Positions 1-6,724 of a stretch of 64,000 bases of DNA are shown piece after piece. This stretch comes from an uncultured Eubacteriales bacterium. Lineage in GTDB: Bacteria > Bacillota > Clostridia > Christensenellales > CAG-138. How positions within the stretch are numbered: position 1 is the first letter of the stretch; the number at the start of each line of letters is the position of its first letter. The notes under the pieces are model-generated. The model saw only the letters and a list, made by a program, of their open reading frames with translations, was not told where the DNA came from and did no database searches. Position numbers and translations under genes: made by a program. The stretch is from NCBI GenBank assembly GCA_900549955.1, contig URQH01000007.1, forward strand, positions 1 through 64,000. The letters are read 5' to 3'.

Positions 1-2
1 TT

Positions 3-236
3 GATGTGCTTTTGCAGGCCGACAAAGCCTATTGTTCTTTGACAAAGAAAGCGGCTTTTGTACGCAGCATAACAGGTAAACGGGTACATTCCGTCTGTAT
101 CGAGCCGGGCGGCGGGTACGCCATGACAGCTTTTCCCCCACGGGAAAAGTCGAGCGGAAACTACCGCGCCGTAAAACAGGTTCAGCAGCTTGTGGGCGAC
201 GACATACAAACGGCTACAATGATACTCGCGCGTTGA
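3..236 (+). CDS. 3' end of an unidentified element-borne gene (cut by window edge)
   Basis: An open frame runs in from the left edge and stops with TGA at 234-236, giving about 77 codons. The only internal start candidate near the edge is a GTG at 6, so the true start is probably outside the window. The product is basic and soluble, with no membrane segment. I do not recognise the family. Its composition matches the mobile element rather than the chromosome, and it lies upstream of the small ORF and the recombinase on the same strand, as accessory genes often do in Clostridia conjugative elements. Treat it as a hypothetical element protein; it could also be a degenerate remnant. Confidence 0.4.
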   Translation, partial: DVLLQADKAYCSLTKKAAFVRSITGKRVHSVCIEPGGGYAMTAFPPREKSSGNYRAVKQVQQLVGDDIQTATMILAR

Positions 237-409
237 ACGCCCTCAAAGCATTGCGCGCCGCACCCATCAGCATGGGCCGGGGTGAAACTCCCGTGAGGTT
301 GCAGCTAACAACCGCCCGTTTCTGCCGTTTCAGTTAGATTTTTGATGTAATAGTGGACTTGCCGCTATTCATACAGTGTATCAGCCATTTCTCGAAAGGG
401 GGCTAATCG

Positions 410-562
410 TTGGAGCGAAAAGAGCAGCCAAAAAACATTTGCAAGAGTGTTTTCAAAAGCGCCGAAAGCACTACTTTAAAAAAAGAACTCACCCACAAAT
501 GGATTGTGCTAATCAATATGCTTGAAAGGGACAAGAGTATAGCTCTTGCCAAGCGGCCATGA
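410..562 (+). CDS. Small basic protein (50 aa) upstream of the recombinase
   Basis: A TTG start at 410 is preceded by an AAAGGGGG stretch at 396-403 at workable spacing. The frame runs 50 codons to TGA at 560-562. The product is Lys/Arg-rich, with a helix-like second half containing KKELTHKWIVLINMLE. Small ORFs of this kind often precede the recombinase in Clostridia integrative elements, where some act as excision or transposition accessory proteins. I do not recognise a defined family, so that role is only suggested by position. The gene ends just where the recombinase promoter begins, so the -35 box overlaps its stop codon. Confidence 0.4.
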   Translation: MERKEQPKNICKSVFKSAESTTLKKELTHKWIVLINMLERDKSIALAKRP

Positions 563-607
563 CAAGCTGTTTTCTGTGTGGTATAATAAACATTGAAAAC
601 AGCTTGT
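559..607 (+). promoter_or_regulatory. Recombinase promoter bracketed by a perfect 13-bp inverted repeat
   Basis: A sigma-A type promoter is visible: -35 ATGACA (559-564), 17-bp spacer, extended -10 TGG-TATAAT (579-587). Arms ACAAGCTGTTTTC (562-574) and GAAAACAGCTTGT (595-607) are exact reverse complements with 20 bp between them, and the -10 lies between the arms. The left arm overlaps the -35 and the right arm covers the expected transcription start. A transcript starting near 594 would carry only the right arm, so the repeat is more likely a DNA site, such as an autoregulatory operator, than an RNA hairpin. Confidence 0.7.
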
Positions 608-631
608 TCCTATCTCTAAGGAGATATGAGC

Positions 632-2197
632 ATGAAGGTAGCAATTTATTGTCGCTTATCCGAAGAAGATAGAAACAAGCAATTTGAAACAGACGACAGC
701 AACAGCATACAGAACCAAAAAGCTATGCTGTTGCAATACGCTATGGAACAGGGGTGGGAACTTTACAACATTTACAGTGACGATGACTATACTGGGTCAG
801 ATCGACGACGTCCGGAGTTTAACCGTTTGCTAAAAGACGCTGAACAGCAGAGATTTGACATCATTCTATGCAAGACACAATCCCGGTTTACCCGCGAATT
901 GGAACTTGTCGAAAAGTACATACATGGGCTGTTCCCTATCTGGGGTATTCGTTTCATCAGTATTGTTGATAATGCAGATACCGCAAACAAGGGAAACAAA
1001 AAATCCCGTCAAATCAACGGGCTTGTCAATGAATGGTACTTAGAGGATATGTCCGACAATATCCGCAGCGTTTTAACCAGCAGACGGAAAAACGGTTTCC
1101 ACATTGGCGCATTTGCCCTTTACGGTTATAAGAAAGACCCAAACCAAAAAGGACATTTGATTATTGACGAGGAAGCCGCCGCCGTTGTCCGAGAGGTTTT
1201 TACCTTGTTTGCACAGGGTTACGGAAAAACTGCAATCGCCCGCATGCTCAACGACAGGGGCATACCAAATCCGACAGAGTATAAGCGTCTGCATGGCTTA
1301 CGATACCAACAGCCGAAAACGAAAAACAGCACCCTTTGGAAATACTTTGCTATCTCCGATATGCTGGTAAATGAAATCTATATCGGCAACATGGTACAAG
1401 GAAAATACGGAAGCGTATCCTATAAGACAAAGCAGAACAAGCCCCGCCCTAAAAGCGAGTGGTACATCGTCGAGGGAACGCACGAAGCGATTATTGATCG
1501 GGAGCTATGGGACAGAGTGCAGGCACTAGTCGCACAGAGGGCGAAGCCATTTGACGTTGGCACAATCGGTTTGTTTGCAAGAAAAGTCCGTTGTGCAAAT
1601 TGCGGCTATGTTATGCGTTCGTCTAAAACTGCACTCCAACGCGGCGGCAAGCATTATTTACAATGTTCCAACCGCCATGTTGCAAAGGACGCTTGTATCG
1701 GTTCTTTTATTTCGGTTGATAGATTGGAACGGCTTGTCATTGACGAGTTAAACCGGTTATCGGCTGAATATCTTGACAAGGATGAGTTGGAGCAGAACAT
1801 AGAGTTTTGCAAAAACCTGCAGGAGAAAAAAGACCGTTTGAGTGCCGACCTTACTGCCTATCGAAAAAAGGTTGCGGAATACTCCAAAGGGATTCAGGAC
1901 TTATACATGGACAAGGTAAAAGGACTGATTTCTGCAAGCGACTTTGCTGGTATGTCAAAGGGATTTTCTGCCGAGCGCGACCGTTTAGAACGTGTAATTG
2001 CAAACGGTGAAAAGCAGTTAGCCGAACTCGATGAAAAAATTGCGGCGGGCGATAATCGCCGCGAACTGATTGAGAATTATACGAACTTGGAACACTTGAC
2101 CCGCGAAATCGTGGAAACGCTGATTGATTATATATCCGTCGGCAAACGTATTCCGGGAACCAGGGATGTTCCCATTGAAATTCACTGGAACTTTTAG
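632..2197 (+). CDS. Large serine recombinase of the integrated element
   Basis: Site-specific DNA integrase/excisionase of the large serine recombinase class. The N-terminal resolvase domain (about residues 1-145) starts with VAIYCRLSEED, whose Ser is the predicted nucleophile. A recombinase domain follows (about 160-260). A zinc beta-ribbon has CANCG, then a later CSN and a further Cys (about 315-350), followed by a coiled-coil region (about 370-460). The length of 521 aa is normal for TndX/TnpX-like enzymes. AAGGAG at 618-623 is 8 nt from the ATG at 632, so I prefer it to the ATG at 626, which is only 2 nt away. The gene sits at the element edge, pointing at the junction with cotJC, the usual place for the enzyme that moves the element. 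No frameshift or lost motif is seen, so it is probably active. Confidence 0.93.
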   Translation: MKVAIYCRLSEEDRNKQFETDDSNSIQNQKAMLLQYAMEQGWELYNIYSDDDYTGSDRRRPEFNRLLKDAEQQRFDIILCKTQSRFTRELELVEKYIHGLFPIWGIRFISIVDNADTANKGNKKSRQINGLVNEWYLEDMSDNIRSVLTSRRKNGFHIGAFALYGYKKDPNQKGHLIIDEEAAAVVREVFTLFAQGYGKTAIARMLNDRGIPNPTEYKRLHGLRYQQPKTKNSTLWKYFAISDMLVNEIYIGNMVQGKYGSVSYKTKQNKPRPKSEWYIVEGTHEAIIDRELWDRVQALVAQRAKPFDVGTIGLFARKVRCANCGYVMRSSKTALQRGGKHYLQCSNRHVAKDACIGSFISVDRLERLVIDELNRLSAEYLDKDELEQNIEFCKNLQEKKDRLSADLTAYRKKVAEYSKGIQDLYMDKVKGLISASDFAGMSKGFSAERDRLERVIANGEKQLAELDEKIAAGDNRRELIENYTNLEHLTREIVETLIDYISVGKRIPGTRDVPIEIHWNF

Positions 2198-2215
2198 TGA
2201 AAAGTTGTTCTTGTA

Positions 2216-2633
2216 TGATTGCAGCATCGGCCGCCATGTCCTCGGAAATGTCGGCGATCGGGTCGCCCGTGCACTGGATGTACGACGAGGTGAACGGCAC
2301 GCCGTTCGGGTCGACCGGGAACACGCCGTGGCTATGGATGACGTAGTACCCATCCAGCCCGGCCGCCCGCAGCTCTTCGCAGGTCGCGCCGGTCATGCAC
2401 TGATGGATCATCGTCCCGATCATCTCCCAGTGCGCCATTTCTTCCGTGCCGATGTCGTTGAGTGTGGCGCGGACGCGGTCGTCCGGCATGGAGAAGCGCT
2501 GGGTGAGGTAGCGCAGCGAAGCGCCGAGCTCGGAGTCCGGCCCGCCATATTGCGCCATCAGCAGCTTAGCCATCTTCAGATCCGGTTTGGTGATGTTGAC
2601 CGGATACTCCAATCGTTTTTCATAAATCCACAT
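2216..2633 (-). pseudogene. cotJC: cotJC, spore coat Mn-catalase-like protein, truncated by the element
   Basis: The reverse strand encodes the N-terminal two thirds of CotJC. It starts MWIYEKRLEYPVNI, carries YGGPDSELGASLRYL, and has the ferritin-like metal motif GTEEMAHWE around residues 62-70. Similarity runs to about residue 135 (ISEDMAA), after which the frame enters element DNA antisense to the recombinase and no longer looks like CotJC. The usual C-terminal part, with its second set of metal-binding residues, is absent. AAGGAGG precedes the ATG at 2633, and cotJB lies 12 bp upstream. CotJC is a mother-cell spore coat component of the manganese catalase family. As read here the gene is broken; excision of the element could restore it. 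Confidence 0.85.
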
Positions 2634-2645
2634 ATGCTGCCCTCC

Positions 2646-2894
2646 TTACAGTTGCCAAGGCCATTTCTGGTAGACCCAGGAGCCGGCCTCGGTCGGCGAC
2701 TGGCCAAAGTTCATCAGCGGACCGCACTGCTGTTCGTACTGGTCGATCAGCTGCTGCAGCTTGACCGAATAGGCCAGATAGTCTGCCTTCGCGGTGGCGT
2801 CGTCCGGATGGGTGTCGAGGTAGAGCCGCAGTTCCACACAGGCGAAGCGCGCCTCTCCAATCTTGTTGAGCAGGGCCTGCTCCATGGCATCCAT
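2646..2894 (-). CDS. cotJB: Spore coat protein CotJB
   Basis: Small spore coat protein of the CotJB family, 82 aa from the ATG at 2894. It has a helical N-terminal half and the typical C-terminus with NFGQSPTEAGSW followed by a WPW motif. A GTG at 2903 is possible, but a GGGGGG Shine-Dalgarno is correctly spaced only for the ATG. The start overlaps the cotJA stop (TGATG), indicating translational coupling. CotJB acts with CotJA and CotJC in the inner coat of endospores, and the order cotJA-cotJB-cotJC matches known spore formers. The gene itself appears intact even though its downstream partner cotJC is cut by the element. Confidence 0.9.
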   Translation of the reverse strand: MDAMEQALLNKIGEARFACVELRLYLDTHPDDATAKADYLAYSVKLQQLIDQYEQQCGPLMNFGQSPTEAGSWVYQKWPWQL

Positions 2895-3163
2895 CAGCAG
2901 CACCCCCCAACATAATCACTGGCCAGTTCCGGGAACAGCGTCCCGCGCCGCAGCGCCTCGTTCGGGCAAAAGCCGGCACGGTATTCCTGCACCGGGAAGT
3001 ATACCATCGCCAGCGCGCAGCCGCCGGCGCTTTCCGCCGCCGTGCAGCCCGCCTCGCCGACATTCCCGGCAACGACGATGTTGTCCGCCGCAAGCGGGTC
3101 GACTGCCGGCACGCTGCTGGTGAAGCAGCACGTATCGCCCGCAGTGTATGCGTTTTGCACCAT
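2894..3163 (-). CDS. cotJA: Spore coat associated protein CotJA
   Basis: An 89-aa protein whose C-terminal half matches CotJA: CALAMVYFPVQEYR followed by ALRRGTLFPELASDYVGG, corresponding to the family's LAMAYVP...Q and GTLFPEL motifs. The N-terminal 45 residues are poorly conserved, Ala/Val-rich and contain several cysteines. It is the first gene of the cotJABC operon and overlaps cotJB by the TGATG arrangement. A GGGAGG Shine-Dalgarno lies just upstream of the ATG at 3163. CotJA is needed with CotJC for assembly of this coat layer in Bacillus. I could not identify a convincing sigma-E or sigma-K promoter in the 258 bp upstream. Confidence 0.82.
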   Translation of the reverse strand: MVQNAYTAGDTCCFTSSVPAVDPLAADNIVVAGNVGEAGCTAAESAGGCALAMVYFPVQEYRAGFCPNEALRRGTLFPELASDYVGGCC

Positions 3164-3421
3164 AGAATCATCCTCCCTTGTATGATGCGAATTTACTGCA
3201 TACTATGTCTGCCCGCCCGAATGGGTGCAGCTGATCCGGCGGGAGGCCGACTGTTGCTTTCTCATGCTAACGTGATACAATGGTATCATACGACGCCATC
3301 GGGGCCGTCTTGCGCGGGGCTGTGGAGACGGATAGCAGGGCTGGCGGCCGCAGGAGACCGGGGGACTGTGCCGGGCGTGCAACCGGCTGCGATACGGGCG
3401 TGACAGGAGGGAGAGTTGAAC

Positions 3422-3925
3422 ATGTTTCAAGTAGCCGTTATTACCGTCAGTGACCGGTGCTTCCGCGGGGAGCGCGCCGACGAGGGCGGGCCGCATGTCG
3501 TGCATCTGCTGGAGGAACAGGGGTTTCTTGTGGCGCACACGGCGCTGACGCCGGGCGACCGGCTGCAGATCGAGGCGGCGCTGCGCCATGCCGCAGACCG
3601 GCTGGATATGGCGCTTGCCGTTACCGTGGGCGGCACCGGCTTTTCCCCGCGCGACGTGGCGCCGGAGGCGACTGCGGCCGTGTGCGAGCGCATGGTGCCG
3701 GGCATCCCGGAGGCCATGCGCATGGGCTGCCTGGCCATTACGCCGCGCGCCATGCTCTCGCGCGCGGCGGCGGGTATCCGGGGCCGCACACTGATCCTGA
3801 ACCTGCCGGGCAGCCCCCGGGCGGCCGAAGAAAACTTCCTGGCCGTCGCGCCGGCGCTCGCACACGGCTTGACGATGCTGCGCGGCGGTGCGGCAGACTG
3901 CGCGCACGCCGTAGACCGGCAGTAG
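3422..3925 (+). CDS. Molybdopterin biosynthesis protein, MogA/MoaB family
   Basis: Enzyme of the MogA/MoaB family, which adenylates molybdopterin before molybdenum insertion. It starts MFQVAVITVSDRC, as the family does, and has the conserved GGTGFSPRDVAPEAT nucleotide-binding motif near residues 69-83 and LNLPGSPRAA near residue 127. Length (167 aa) is typical. AGGAGG at 3405-3410 serves either the ATG at 3422 (11 nt) or an in-frame TTG at 3416 (5 nt); I chose the ATG because it gives the family's usual N-terminus. The gene stands alone, divergent from the cot operon. Its product could supply cofactor to the molybdenum hydroxylase encoded at the right end of the window. No other cofactor gene is nearby. 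Confidence 0.88.
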   Translation: MFQVAVITVSDRCFRGERADEGGPHVVHLLEEQGFLVAHTALTPGDRLQIEAALRHAADRLDMALAVTVGGTGFSPRDVAPEATAAVCERMVPGIPEAMRMGCLAITPRAMLSRAAAGIRGRTLILNLPGSPRAAEENFLAVAPALAHGLTMLRGGAADCAHAVDRQ

Positions 3926-4072
3926 AGCCGCAGGCACGGATGCGGCTGCCCGCCGCGGGGCGGTGGACCGGCGCCGGGCCGCATTCTCCCCAGCTTTCCC
4001 CCAAGCGGCAACCGATTGACGCACAGCGTGGTGTTATAAGCAGAACATCTGTTCAGGAGGGAGGCGCACTGG

Positions 4073-4468
4073 ATGGGGAACCGGCTTGCGGTCGGCGCGA
4101 TTCTTATGCTGACGCTGTTCTTCTTTGGCTGCGGGAAGCCCATGTCTGGCGATACCGTCTATCGCTTTCCAGACCCGGTGACGGAGGTTGCCGTCACCTG
4201 CTATGGCGGCGGGGAAGTGGCGGAGGTCACGCTGGATGCGCCCGATGTACTGCGGGCGGTGGCGGACTGGTACGCGGGGCTGCGGCTCGTTGCCCTGCAG
4301 GAAGCGCCGGAGGAGGCGGAGGGAAACACGGCATATGCCTTTGCGGTGAACGGCGCAGAGGCCTTTTCCTATGACGACCGGGGGCGGGAGGCCTATCTGC
4401 AGGTGGACGGCGCATGGTATGCGGTGCAGAATCCGTCCGCACCCCCGGTCGTGCCCGCGCCAGGGTAA
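4073..4468 (+). CDS. Putative small lipoprotein, function unknown
   Basis: A 131-aa protein with an N-terminal hydrophobic signal sequence ending in FFFGC, a plausible lipobox with Cys20 as the lipidation site. The rest is acidic and predicted extracellular, with a Pro-rich tail (PPVVPAPG). No family is recognised. AGGAGGGAGG at 4056-4065 precedes the ATG at 4073. It lies about 150 bp after the MogA/MoaB gene in the same direction, without an obvious terminator between, so co-transcription is possible. The region after it (4469-4670) contains no gene that I can support. Confidence 0.55.
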   Translation: MGNRLAVGAILMLTLFFFGCGKPMSGDTVYRFPDPVTEVAVTCYGGGEVAEVTLDAPDVLRAVADWYAGLRLVALQEAPEEAEGNTAYAFAVNGAEAFSYDDRGREAYLQVDGAWYAVQNPSAPPVVPAPG

Positions 4469-4670
4469 GCCTGGGCGGCAAGTGGGCGGCAGACGGGTGA
4501 TGGCGGGACGGTTGTCGCCCGGCGGCTGAACCTGCCGGCAGCGATGGGGATCCCTGCCGGCAGGCTGCCGGGCTGGCGGGCGTTTGGCACATGGCCGCGG
4601 AACCTGCCGTGCCGGATGCGGCTCCCGGCCCCTGGCCCTTGCGGCGGCTGCAACCGTGCCTACACACGAC

Positions 4671-4704
4671 AAAACGGCCCTTCCCACGAGGAAGGGCCGT
4701 TTTT
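4671..4704 (-). terminator. Bidirectional terminator after rpsI
   Basis: A near-perfect hairpin (AAAACGGCCCTTCC ... GGAAGGGCCGTTTT, loop about 6 nt) has T-runs on both strands. It lies about 30 bp past the rpsI stop on the reverse strand and also faces the lipoprotein gene on the forward strand. Confidence 0.9.
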
Positions 4705-4736
4705 GAAAGTGTACAGGTTTTGGTTCCTGCGTCCCG

Positions 4737-5129
4737 TTATCTCTTGGAGAACTGGGGCGCTCTGCGGGCCGCGTGCAGGCCGTATTTTTTGCGCTCTTTC
4801 ATGCGCGGGTCGCGGGTCAGGTACCCGGCCTTTTTGAGTGCACCGCGCAACTCGGGGTCGGCCACGAGCAGCGCGCGGGCGATGCCGTGGCGGATGGCGC
4901 CGGCCTGTCCGGTCGTGCCGCCGCCGTAGACGTTGACGTTGACGTCGTACTTGGACAGCGTGCCGGTCAGCACCATGGGCGCGCGGACGATCATCTTCAG
5001 CGTCTCAAGGCCGAAATAGTTGTCGATGTCGCGCTTGTTGATCGTGATGTTGCCGGTGCCGGGGAGCAAGCGAACGCGCGCGACGGACTTTTTCCGCCTG
5101 CCGGTACCAAGATACTGGGTGATAGCCAT
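4737..5129 (-). CDS. rpsI: 30S ribosomal protein S9 (uS9)
   Basis: Small-subunit ribosomal protein, 130 aa, normal length. It shows [13 protein letters not shown] near the N-terminus, a central [19 protein letters not shown] segment, and the basic C-terminal tail ending in QFSKR that reaches the P site tRNA in the ribosome. The gene follows rplM with a gap of 18 bp in the universal rplM-rpsI order. GGAGG lies 9 nt before the ATG at 5129. It is transcribed from the rplM promoter and ends in a strong hairpin terminator. Confidence 0.98.
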   Translation of the reverse strand: MAITQYLGTGRRKKSVARVRLLPGTGNITINKRDIDNYFGLETLKMIVRAPMVLTGTLSKYDVNVNVYGGGTTGQAGAIRHGIARALLVADPELRGALKKAGYLTRDPRMKERKKYGLHAARRAPQFSKR

Positions 5130-5147
5130 GGTTCGTTTCCTCCTCTT

Positions 5148-5579
5148 TTACTTGAGCACGAGCGTCTCGGGCTTCTGCGCGGCGTTGTTGTGCGTCGGAC
5201 CGGCGTAGATGCGGACTTTCTTGAGCATCTGGCGGCCGAGCGGGCCCTTGGGCATCATGCGGCGAATGGACTCGTAGACGGCGAACTCCGGTTTCGTCTC
5301 CAGCAGATGACGGTACGTGATCTCCTTGAGGCCGCCCGGATAGCCGGTGTGATGGTAGTACTTTTTCTGGTCGAGCTTGCGGCCGGTCAGGCGAACCTTG
5401 GCGGCGTTGACGATGATGACGTGGTCGCCCGTATCGACGTGGGGCGTATATGTGGGCTTATGCTTTCCCCTGAGGATGGCTGCTACCTGCGACGAGAGGC
5501 GGCCGAGAACCATGTCTTCCGCGTCGACGACGTACCAGTTGCGCTCAACGGTTTCGCCCTTTGCCATATAGGTTTTCAT
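5148..5579 (-). CDS. rplM: 50S ribosomal protein L13 (uL13)
   Basis: Large-subunit ribosomal protein, 143 aa. It begins [20 protein letters not shown] and carries [29 protein letters not shown] and [15 protein letters not shown] ([12 protein letters not shown]) motifs typical of uL13. GGAGG lies 7 nt before the ATG at 5579. A consensus promoter lies about 100 bp upstream, leaving an approximately 90-nt leader. In Bacillus the equivalent leader is an autoregulatory RNA bound by L13. Whether this leader folds likewise was not tested, though it contains several short inverted segments. Confidence 0.98.
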   Translation of the reverse strand: MKTYMAKGETVERNWYVVDAEDMVLGRLSSQVAAILRGKHKPTYTPHVDTGDHVIIVNAAKVRLTGRKLDQKKYYHHTGYPGGLKEITYRHLLETKPEFAVYESIRRMMPKGPLGRQMLKKVRIYAGPTHNNAAQKPETLVLK

Positions 5580-5675
5580 GGCGATTCCTCCAAAATATTT
5601 TTACTCAAATCGGCTGCCTGTCAAGTCGGTCGCGAACGGGGCTGTGGACGCAATCCACCGGACGGCACACCGATT

Positions 5676-5704
5676 AGTTTACCAAACGGCACGGGGCCTG
5701 TCAA
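5676..5704 (-). promoter_or_regulatory. Promoter of rplM-rpsI
   Basis: Reverse strand: -35 TTGACA (5704-5699), 17-bp spacer, -10 TAAACT (5681-5676). The predicted start at about 5669 leaves a leader of some 90 nt before rplM. Confidence 0.85.
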
Positions 5705-5752
5705 TCCCCAATCCGGCGAATTTCCGGCCTTTTTTGCGGCTATGGGGCGGTT

Positions 5753-6538
5753 TTACGGCTGGTTGTCGCCGGGGCTGGGTCCCTGATAGCCGAGCGCGCG
5801 GGAGATGTCGCGCGCGGCCATGAGCACATGGTCCCTGGCGCGCAGAAATTCCGGCGAGCCGATGCGGTGGAACATGCTGACGATGGCAAAGGAGTAGCAC
5901 ACGTTGCCGCTTGCGTCGTAGATGGGGGCGGCCACGGAGGAGAGGCCCACGTGAAACTCGCTGTTGTCAACTGCATAGCCCTGTTCGCGGATGCGCTCGA
6001 GCTCCGGCTCCAGCTCTTCAAACGTGCGCAGCGTGTTTGGCGTGAAGACCTGCATGCCGTGCTCGCGCAGAATGCGCTTGACCTCCGCGCGCGTCATGTG
6101 CGCCAGCATGATCTTGCCCTGTACCGTACAGTGCGCGGGGAGCTTGGCGCCCACGCGGGAGACCACGTGGAAGGCGCTGGTGGACTCGATGAACGAGAGG
6201 ATGAGCACCTCGCCGCGCGTGAGCAGCGCGAGGCTGACCGATTCGTTCATCTCGTGCGAAATGGCCTGCATATAGGGCTTTGCGATGGTGGTCACGTCGC
6301 GCGTGCTGCCGGCCGAGCAGCCGAGCTCAAACAGCCTGAGGCCGAGCGCATAGCGCCCGTCCGGCGTCTGCTCGATCAGATCGGCGTCGCGCATGGTGGA
6401 GAGCAGCCGGTGCGTCGTGCTCTTGGCAAGCGACACGCGCGTCGACAGCTCGTGCAGCGACAGCGGGCGCTGTGCGGATTCGAGCGTTTCGAGCAGGTCG
6501 ATGGCGCGGCGCAGGGACTGAACGGAATCGGTGGACAT
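5753..6538 (-). CDS. IclR family transcriptional regulator
   Basis: DNA-binding regulator of 261 aa. The N-terminal winged helix-turn-helix includes SLHELSTRVSLAKSTTHRLL (about residues 28-47), and the C-terminal IclR effector domain contains GKIMLAHM and ISAVAAPI-like segments (LSSVAAPIYD). The ATG at 6538 follows AAGGAGG by 7 nt; an upstream in-frame ATG at 6592 lacks such a site. The gene is divergent from transketolase, with both promoters in a 186-bp gap. Control of tkt or of itself is therefore plausible, but the ligand is unknown. IclR proteins often bind small carbon compounds such as glyoxylate, acetate derivatives or sugar acids. Confidence 0.92.
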   Translation of the reverse strand: MSTDSVQSLRRAIDLLETLESAQRPLSLHELSTRVSLAKSTTHRLLSTMRDADLIEQTPDGRYALGLRLFELGCSAGSTRDVTTIAKPYMQAISHEMNESVSLALLTRGEVLILSFIESTSAFHVVSRVGAKLPAHCTVQGKIMLAHMTRAEVKRILREHGMQVFTPNTLRTFEELEPELERIREQGYAVDNSEFHVGLSSVAAPIYDASGNVCYSFAIVSMFHRIGSPEFLRARDHVLMAARDISRALGYQGPSPGDNQP

Positions 6539-6645
6539 GACACAACCTCCTTCCGGCCGCCTCGCGGCACCGGATACCGTATACTGTAACATATTTCCGG
6601 CGGTGCGGCAAGGGCGGCTGCAGGTTACAAACGCCTAAAATGCGG

Positions 6646-6674
6646 TTGCCGAATGGCAATATGTCTGATATACT
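6646..6674 (+). promoter_or_regulatory. Transketolase promoter
   Basis: -35 TTGCCG (6646-6651), 17-bp spacer, -10 TATACT (6669-6674), about 50 bp before the tkt start. It lies in the divergent gap with the IclR gene, where an operator would be expected. Confidence 0.7.
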
Positions 6675-6724
6675 ATATCCTGAAGTAATGTGATCTCAAA
6701 CTAAGGATAACGGAGGGAAGACAA

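Larger units (their letters stand above)
1..2215 (+). mobile_element. Terminal part of an integrated element (ICE/transposon with serine recombinase)
   Basis: This stretch holds a partial ORF, a small ORF and a serine recombinase, and is clearly less GC-rich than the DNA after it. The recombinase gene stops at 2197. A few tens of bases later the reverse strand begins to encode the conserved core of the spore coat protein CotJC, whose C-terminal part is missing. The element end therefore lies at about 2200-2232, inside cotJC. The other end and the rest of the element lie to the left of the window. Positions 237-409 contain no ORF that I can support. The exact end cannot be fixed without the other junction or an empty site. 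Confidence 0.8.

Noticed and set aside
1851..2215. Continuation of the cotJC frame into the element (to 1851)
   Set aside because: The residues after about position 140 are antisense to the recombinase gene and do not match the CotJC C-terminus; they are only an accidental fusion.
3164..3200. A CATACA sequence upstream of cotJA as a sigma-E -10 box
   Set aside because: It lies next to the GGGAGG ribosome site, so transcription would start inside or after that site; no fitting -35 was seen.
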